Assembly: GCA_009782865.1 (NCBI GenBank)
Contig: WRIF01000066.1
Coordinates: 1 to 7,569 of the forward strand
Source of the DNA: Promicromonosporaceae bacterium
Lineage (GTDB): Bacteria > Actinomycetota > Actinomycetes > Actinomycetales > Cellulomonadaceae
Direction: 5' to 3'
DNA: 7,569 nucleotides
Shown here: positions 1 to 3,957 of the stretch, one piece after another
Position numbering within the stretch: position 1 is the first letter of the stretch
Layout: each line of letters opens with the position of its first letter
The notes under the pieces: generated by a model
What the model was told of the DNA's origin: nothing
Seen by the model: only the letters and a program-made list of their open reading frames with translations
Database searches by the model: none
Program-made: the position numbers and the translations under genes

Positions 1-220
1 TTAAGACGGCGCCGACGGGGAACGTCATCAGCGCGACCCGCTCATGGCCGTTCGCCTGGAGTATAGCCGTTGTGATGTACTGCAGGCAGACAAAAAATGA
101 AGCAGCGCCGAGGATGATCATCGCGGTTGTCGCCGTCTGGAGCGACTGGTCTGTTTGAAGCTGATGGAAAAACAGCGACGACAAAATCGGGCGGGCAAGC
201 GCCATGAGCCCCGCCCCCGC
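1..220 (-). CDS. Internal fragment of a SpoVB/MurJ-like flippase (partial at both ends)
   Basis: Read on the minus strand, codons run without a stop from about base 226 down to base 1. They give a polytopic-membrane-like stretch with the pieces VPAGAGLMALARPILSSLF, then GAASFFVCLQYITTAILQ, then ANGHERVALMTFPVGAVL. This pattern (a Pro-Ala-x-x-GL-x-x-LA-x-PI segment, then a helix ending in ILQ-x-x-G) is what I recall of the SpoVB/YkvU-type members of the MOP (polysaccharide flippase) superfamily, common in Bacillota. Such proteins move lipid-linked sugars across the cytoplasmic membrane. Only about 70 residues of a usual 500 or so are present. The reading runs off the window at base 1, and on the other side merges into DNA that reads convincingly as a PASTA-protein linker. 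GC content (about 56% over bases 1-190) is well below the rest of the window. The exact end of homology (205-230) is uncertain. Family assignment is from memory of the pattern, not from a search. Confidence 0.6.
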
Positions 221-1349
221 CGGCACGCAGGTGATGGCCCCCGCCGGCGCGCCGACCCAGCCTTGGGGTCCGGTCTCCGCGCCCCCCGCGGCCGTCGTCC
301 CGCCCCCCGTGGCGCAGCCGCAGTTTGAGGAGGAGCCCAGACGGCGCGGCCTGCTGGCCACGCTCATCACCCTGGCGGTGGTGCTCGTCGGCGGCATCAT
401 CGCCATCGTCATGCTCACCGGCGGAGGAGACTCCGACCTGGTGGAGGTGCCCCTGGTCCCCCTCGGTTCCACCGAGGACGAGGCGCGCGACATCATCGAG
501 GGCGCAAACTTCGAGTTCCGCTGGGAACTGGACGAGGCCGGCGAGGGGGCGCCCGACACCGCCGTGCGCCAAGACCCGGAGGGCGGAGCCCAGGCCGAGT
601 CCGGCTCGCTGGTCACCGTCTTCTTCGCCCCGCAGCCGGGTCCCGGCGAGGTGCCGGACCTGACCCGCATGTCGCAGGAGAACGCGGCGGCCATGCTGGC
701 CTCGCTCGGCCTAGAGGTGGGGGACGTCCGCACCGAGCCGTCGATCGACATCCCGGAGAACCTGATCATCCGCACGGACCCGCCCGCCGGCACCGTGGTA
801 GAGCCGGGCACCGCGATCACCCTGTACGTGTCCGATGGCACGCTCGAACTGCCCGACCTGATCGGCCTGACCGAAGACGAGGCCAGGGACGTGCTCGACG
901 GCCTTGGGCTGCAGTGGAACGTCCGCAGCGAGGCCACGGCCGACTTCCCCGTGGGCACGGTCATGCGCCAGTCGCCGGAACCCGGCGCGGTGGCGCAGGC
1001 CCAGCGCGTGGTCATCACCATTGCCGAGGCCCCGCCCATCGTGCGCGTCCCGGTTCCCGCCCTGGTGGGGCGCACCTGGAATGACGCCCTTGCCCTGTGC
1101 GCCCAGGTGAATGTCAACTGTCAGCGCGGCCAGGACGAGGAGTCCACCGAATGGCCGGCCGGGGTGGTCATCAGGATCGAGCCGGGAGCCGGCACCCTGG
1201 TGGACGAGGGCGCAACGGTGACGGTGATCGTCTCCGCCGGCCCGGGCCCCGCCCCTGATCCCGAGCCGTGCCCCTGGCCCGGACTCGGCAACCTGACGGC
1301 CGACGACCCCGCCTGCCTGGAGCCCACCGACCCCGGCGACGGCGGCTAG
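204..1349 (+). CDS. Membrane-anchored four-PASTA-repeat protein; probable kinase C-terminal remnant
   Basis: This 381-residue frame begins with a Pro/Ala-rich cytoplasmic linker (1-45). Then come a basic patch (PRRR, 45-48), one transmembrane helix (49-71) and four extracellular PASTA repeats at roughly 79-144, 148-212, 214-276 and 279-346. A Pro/Asp-rich tail follows. Each repeat has the usual start (VPDL, LPDL or VPAL), the EDEAR- or QENAA-type helix and the 'DPPAGT-V..G..I.L.VS' ending. PASTA repeats bind muropeptides or lipid II and normally form the sensor half of PknB/StkP-type kinases. Here no kinase domain precedes them. The only available ATG (204) has no Shine-Dalgarno sequence and lies in the foreign-looking DNA at the left edge; an in-frame stop sits at 162-164. 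The gene is therefore best read as a kinase gene truncated by the junction near base 210. A genuine kinase-less PASTA protein is less likely. Cysteines 299 and 306 (repeat 4) and 356 and 371 (tail) are all extracellular and could pair. Confidence 0.85.
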   Translation: MSPAPAGTQVMAPAGAPTQPWGPVSAPPAAVVPPPVAQPQFEEEPRRRGLLATLITLAVVLVGGIIAIVMLTGGGDSDLVEVPLVPLGSTEDEARDIIEGANFEFRWELDEAGEGAPDTAVRQDPEGGAQAESGSLVTVFFAPQPGPGEVPDLTRMSQENAAAMLASLGLEVGDVRTEPSIDIPENLIIRTDPPAGTVVEPGTAITLYVSDGTLELPDLIGLTEDEARDVLDGLGLQWNVRSEATADFPVGTVMRQSPEPGAVAQAQRVVITIAEAPPIVRVPVPALVGRTWNDALALCAQVNVNCQRGQDEESTEWPAGVVIRIEPGAGTLVDEGATVTVIVSAGPGPAPDPEPCPWPGLGNLTADDPACLEPTDPGDGG

Positions 1350-1360
1350 CCGGCAGCCGG

Positions 1361-1440
1361 GCGGGCGGCCTCGTCCGTCCTTGTCGCTTCGCCTTTCGCA
1401 GGCGGGCTGAATGCGCCATTAAGCGCGTCGGGCCGCCCGC
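1361..1440. repeat. Long-range inverted repeat enclosing a small hairpin (PASTA-lysR gap)
   Basis: The 131-bp gap between the PASTA gene and lysR holds a perfect 10-bp inverted repeat: GCGGGCGGCC (1361-1370) and GGCCGCCCGC (1431-1440). Between the arms is a short stem-loop, CGCCT (1390-1394) with AGGCG (1400-1404) around a TTCGC loop. No T-run follows either structure, so neither is a textbook intrinsic terminator. They may still end or attenuate PASTA-gene transcription, or be chance pairing in GC-rich DNA. Confidence 0.3.
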
Positions 1441-1468
1441 GGGCATCGGCGTGGCTGCAGTGACCATG

Positions 1469-1480
1469 TAGCATCGCTGT
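1469..1480 (+). promoter_or_regulatory. Possible -10 element for leaderless lysR mRNA
   Basis: TAGCAT (1469-1474) fits the TAnnnT pattern of actinobacterial -10 boxes. It lies exactly 6 nt before the lysR ATG, the distance expected if transcription starts at the A of the start codon. No good -35 is visible 16-18 nt upstream, and no Shine-Dalgarno sequence precedes the ATG, which is consistent with leaderless translation. The TAG within this hexamer is also an in-frame stop, so no longer lysR protein is possible. Confidence 0.35.
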
Positions 1481-2392
1481 ATGCCCACGGATCCCAGGAG
1501 GCTGGCCTTCTTGCTGGCCGTGCATCGCGCCGGCGGCGTGCTCGCCGCCTCCGATGTGCTCGGTGTCACCCCCTCGGCGGTCTCGCAGCAGATCGCCCGC
1601 ATCGAGGCCGAGGAGGGGTTCGCGGTGCTCGATCGCGGCCCGCGCGGCGTCAGCCTCACCCCGGCCGGGCATGTCCTGGCCGAGGCGGCCGAACGCATCG
1701 AGGCCGAACTGGTGGAGGCCAGGCAGGTAATCGCCGCCCTGGGCGACGGGGTGCAGGGCCTGGTCAAGATCGGCGCCTTCCAGTCGGCCATCCGCGCCAT
1801 CATCGCCCCGGCGATCTCGCTGCTGGATGATCGCTTCCCGGGGGTCAGCCTCGACATCAGGGAGACGGAATCGGTCGACTCGCTGCGCAAGCTGCGTACC
1901 GGGGACATGGACCTGGTGGTGCTGGAGCGCGATGCCGAGATGCGCAACCCCGCCCCCAAGGGATCACACGATGTGGTGCTCATCGACGAGCCGTGGCGGC
2001 TGGTGATCCCGGCGGACCTGCCGCCGCCCACCACCCTGTCGGACCTGGCGGCGATGACGTTCGTGGCGGCCACCGCCGGCTCGGCCTCGGATCGTGCCCT
2101 GCAGCGGGTGGCCGGCACCCTGGGCACCCAGCTGAACACCGTCCACTCCTGGTACGACTTCGACACGGCCATCGCCCTGGTGGCCGCCGGGCAGGGAGGG
2201 GTGCTGTTGCCCTCGCTGGCCCTGCACGAGAACTTTGCCCCGCCCGGAACGGTGCGGGTGGTGCCCCTCGAGGGTCTCGGGGAGCGGCAGATCTTCCTGC
2301 GGCACCGCTCCACCCGGCACGAGCCGGGCCCGGCCGTGCGGGCGGTGGTCGAGGTGATGACCGAGGTGGCCGGCTCGCTGGTGCTCGCTTAG
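1481..2392 (+). CDS. LysR-family transcriptional regulator
   Basis: At 303 residues this is the usual LysR length. Residues 6-62 form the N-terminal winged helix-turn-helix; the recognition-helix segment TPSAVSQQIARIE (30-42) and the wing ending in VSLTPAGHVL (57-66) are typical. A linker helix spans about 64-90. The effector-binding domain begins at 92 (VQGLVKIGAF) and contains the DMDLVVLE segment (142-149) and the VAAGQGGVLLPSLAL stretch (234-248) found in periplasmic-binding-protein-like LysR sensor domains. It should act as a tetrameric cytoplasmic regulator responding to a small molecule that I cannot name. ATG 1481 is the only plausible start: an in-frame TAG lies four codons upstream. 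An internal AGGAGG (1496-1501) precedes a TTG at codon 11, but using it would remove helix 1 of the DNA-binding domain. The neighbour is a convergent MFS transporter, not a divergent target, so the regulon is not obvious from context. Confidence 0.93.
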   Translation: MPTDPRRLAFLLAVHRAGGVLAASDVLGVTPSAVSQQIARIEAEEGFAVLDRGPRGVSLTPAGHVLAEAAERIEAELVEARQVIAALGDGVQGLVKIGAFQSAIRAIIAPAISLLDDRFPGVSLDIRETESVDSLRKLRTGDMDLVVLERDAEMRNPAPKGSHDVVLIDEPWRLVIPADLPPPTTLSDLAAMTFVAATAGSASDRALQRVAGTLGTQLNTVHSWYDFDTAIALVAAGQGGVLLPSLALHENFAPPGTVRVVPLEGLGERQIFLRHRSTRHEPGPAVRAVVEVMTEVAGSLVLA

Positions 2393-2422
2393 GAACCTGC
2401 TAGACGCAGGTACCTAAGCGAG
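2384..2422. terminator. Strong hairpin shared by convergent lysR and MFS genes
   Basis: The arms CTCGCTTAGGAACCTG (2384-2399) and CAGGTACCTAAGCGAG (2407-2422) pair over 16 positions with one A-A mismatch, around a 7-nt loop (CTAGACG). The left arm contains the last two lysR codons and its TAG stop. Its place between two convergent genes suggests a bidirectional transcription terminator. However, neither flank has a T-run: the right side reads GCTCCAACTTACATTTCC. It would therefore be a U-tract-less terminator, as often proposed for actinobacteria, or an mRNA 3'-end stabiliser. Confidence 0.6.
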
Positions 2423-2492
2423 GCTCCAACTTACATTTCCGCGCCTTCGCGGCCGCGCTGGGCGCTCCCTCGCGTGCGGCGCGGTGGTGCGG

Positions 2493-3728
2493 CTACTTTC
2501 GGCGAGCAGGCGGAAGGGTCGCCGTGACCGTCGGCGGCTGCGGACGGGCGTGCCCCGCCGCCAGGATAGATAGCACCATGGCGGCGGTGATCAGCAGCAG
2601 GGCATTGCGGATGCCCCACGAGTCCGAGAGCAGGCCGAGCACCGGCGGGAAGCTGAGCGAGGCGATGGAGGCCATCGAGTTGGTGACCGCCACCCGGCCG
2701 GCGGCCCGGCTCGGATCGTCGGCGGCCGCCGCCGTGCCGAGCGGCCAGGCCAGCGCGGCCCCGGCCCCCCACAGGATGATGCCGACCCACACGACGGCCA
2801 GGTTGGGGCCCAGCCCGAAGGCGAGCAGGCCGGCCAGGGCGGCGGCGCCCGAGGCCCGCAGTAGGGCGACCCGGCCCAGCCGCTCCACCAGCCCAGGGCC
2901 GACCAGGCGGACTCCGAGCATCGCCACCACAAAGGTTCCATAAGCCAGGGCGCCGAGCGCCTCGCGCGTCTGGAAGGAGTCGACCACCGCCAGGCTCATC
3001 CAGTTGGCGGCCGCCCCCTCCGACATGGTGGCCGCCAGGATCACCACCCCGATCATCAGGGTGCGAGGCTCCGTCCAGGCCCGCAGGGATCCCGACTTGT
3101 CACGGGTCTGCCCGCTGAGGTTCTGCCCCCGGTGTGGGGGGGCCTGCAGCTCGGTGCCGGGGCGGATCAGCACCGCGCGCCCTACCGTCACCACCGCGAT
3201 CACCCCGATGACATGCCAGCCCGCGTGAATGTTCGCCGCCGCCGTCAGGGCGGCCAGCCCGGCCCCGGCCAGGGCGCCGACCGAGAACGCCGCATGCACG
3301 TGGGGCAGGATCGTCTTGCCGAGGGGCTTTTCCACCCGGGCGGACTCCAGGTTGATCGGCACGTTTTGCCCGGGGTTGGCCAGGCCGTTGCCCAACAGGC
3401 CGATGATGAACAGGGGGGTGGAGCCGAGCAGGACCCCGACACCCAGCAGCCCGAAGCCGACCAGGGACGCCGCCGAGGAGATCACCAGCGTCATGGCCGA
3501 GCCCAGCCGGACGGTCACGTGGCCCACCAGGGTGACCCCGATCAGGGAGCCGATGGCGGCGACCACCAGGATGGTGCCCAGTTGACCGTCCGAGATGTCG
3601 ATGGCCTCCCGGATCGAGGGCAGGCGGCCCATCCACGAGGTCTGCGCCACGCCGAAGAGGCCAAACAGGGCGGTCAGCGACCAGCGGACGCGGGACAGCT
3701 GGCCGAGGGTGGCCGGGGGGAGGGACAA
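2493..3728 (-). CDS. MFS transporter, YbjJ/fucose-permease-like
   Basis: From a TTG at 3728 the protein has 411 residues, normal for a 12-helix major facilitator. Visible marks, numbered from that start: a first helix at about 17-30 with VAQTSWMGRLPSIRE (27-41); a motif-A-like loop GHVTVRLGS (69-77); NVPINLESARVEKPLGKTIL (122-141) followed by HAAFSVGALAGAG (145-157), recalling the YbjJ-type subgroup of MFS proteins; a charged central cytoplasmic loop (188-222); EGAAANWMSLAVVD (237-250); and a second motif-A-like loop GLVERLGRVALLR (279-291). The cargo cannot be told from sequence; related proteins include sugar and drug transporters. The open frame extends 65 codons further upstream, but that part is Gly/Arg/Pro-rich with no membrane segment and crosses the promoter region. 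GGAG at 3737-3734 lies 5 nt before the TTG, which favours the shorter form. The gene converges on lysR and diverges from the LppM-like gene. Confidence 0.88.
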   Translation of the reverse strand: MSLPPATLGQLSRVRWSLTALFGLFGVAQTSWMGRLPSIREAIDISDGQLGTILVVAAIGSLIGVTLVGHVTVRLGSAMTLVISSAASLVGFGLLGVGVLLGSTPLFIIGLLGNGLANPGQNVPINLESARVEKPLGKTILPHVHAAFSVGALAGAGLAALTAAANIHAGWHVIGVIAVVTVGRAVLIRPGTELQAPPHRGQNLSGQTRDKSGSLRAWTEPRTLMIGVVILAATMSEGAAANWMSLAVVDSFQTREALGALAYGTFVVAMLGVRLVGPGLVERLGRVALLRASGAAALAGLLAFGLGPNLAVVWVGIILWGAGAALAWPLGTAAAADDPSRAAGRVAVTNSMASIASLSFPPVLGLLSDSWGIRNALLLITAAMVLSILAAGHARPQPPTVTATLPPARRK

Positions 3729-3733
3729 GGGGG

Positions 3734-3737
3734 CTCC
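3734..3737 (-). promoter_or_regulatory. Shine-Dalgarno deciding the MFS start (TTG)
   Basis: On the minus strand GGAG (3737-3734) is followed by CCCCC and then TTG (3728-3726). This 5-nt spacing is the main reason for placing the start here; no ATG or GTG in a suitable position competes before the first membrane helix. Confidence 0.5.
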
Positions 3738-3742
3738 AGAGA

Positions 3743-3756
3743 TCGAATCGATTTGA
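3743..3756. promoter_or_regulatory. AT-rich palindrome, candidate operator of the MFS gene
   Basis: TCGAATCGATTTGA is a 14-bp palindrome with one mismatched position pair and a perfect AATCGATT core. It stands out as an AT-rich island in GC-rich DNA. It lies just upstream of the MFS ribosome-binding site and just downstream of a possible -10 box, a classic position for a repressor operator. Which regulator would bind is unknown; it does not look like a LysR T-N11-A box. Confidence 0.35.
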
Positions 3757-3765
3757 ATGGCGGTA

Positions 3766-3796
3766 ACTCTACTCCCGCGGCCCGCGACTTGGACAA
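3766..3796 (-). promoter_or_regulatory. Possible promoter of the MFS gene
   Basis: On the minus strand TTGTCC (3796-3791) and TAGAGT (3771-3766) are separated by 19 nt. The -10 fits TAnnnT; the -35 matches four of six consensus bases and the spacing is long, so this is weak. A start near 3759 would give a leader of about 30 nt containing the palindrome and the GGAG. Confidence 0.25.
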
Positions 3797-3842
3797 ACCA
3801 TCCCAGCGGCCCCGGCTCCCCCCGCCGCCGCGCCGTCCTGGC

Positions 3843-3859
3843 GACGCTGTGATAGCGTC
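3843..3859. repeat. Short perfect inverted repeat in the divergent promoter region
   Basis: GACGCT-GTGAT-AGCGTC has perfect 6-bp arms and a 5-nt centre. It lies about 100 bp upstream of the LppM-like start. It could be an upstream binding site or a small hairpin; nothing else in the sequence supports either. Bases 3797-3900 otherwise show no recognisable element. Confidence 0.25.
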
Positions 3860-3915
3860 CCCCGGGTTGTCCGCCTGGCCCATTTTCGCCTGGCCGGCTT
3901 CCTCTTGCCAGCCCC

Positions 3916-3943
3916 CTTGTCAATCATCCCTTGCCAATTATCC
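3916..3943 (+). repeat. 14-bp tandem direct repeat before the LppM-like gene
   Basis: CTTGTCAATCATCC (3916-3929) is followed immediately by CTTGCCAATTATCC (3930-3943), matching at 12 of 14 positions. A third partial copy, CTTGCCA, lies at 3904-3910. The array ends one base before the GGAG of the gene. Within it TTGTCA (3917-3922), 16 nt and TATCCT (3939-3944) resemble a sigma-70-type promoter. Start of transcription at about 3951 would, however, leave the GGAG outside the mRNA. The repeats may therefore be tandem activator or repressor sites, with the real promoter elsewhere. Confidence 0.45.
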
Positions 3944-3944
3944 T

Positions 3945-3948
3945 GGAG
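3945..3948 (+). promoter_or_regulatory. Shine-Dalgarno deciding the LppM-like start
   Basis: GGAG (3945-3948, followed by AAG) lies 9 nt before ATG 3958. The frame is open from a TTG at 3931, but that codon has no ribosome-binding site and lies inside the tandem repeat, so ATG 3958 is preferred. Confidence 0.6.
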
Positions 3949-3957
3949 AAGACCGTA

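Noticed and set aside
42..572. 176-residue minus-strand open frame
   Set aside because: It is Gly/Arg/His-rich, antisense to the PASTA gene and crosses the composition junction. The convincing minus-strand reading at 1-220 is in a different frame.
1171..2313. 380-residue minus-strand open frame opposite the PASTA tail and lysR
   Set aside because: It is rich in Arg, Ser, Thr and Pro with no domain, as expected for the antisense of GC-rich coding DNA; the plus strand holds a clear LysR protein.
3729..3923. 65-codon N-terminal extension of the MFS protein
   Set aside because: It has no ribosome-binding site and no membrane segment and covers the promoter and palindrome; TTG 3728 with GGAG is better.
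3931..3957. TTG 3931 as start of the LppM-like protein
   Set aside because: It lies inside the tandem repeat with no Shine-Dalgarno sequence; ATG 3958 has GGAG at 9 nt and leaves a normal signal peptide.
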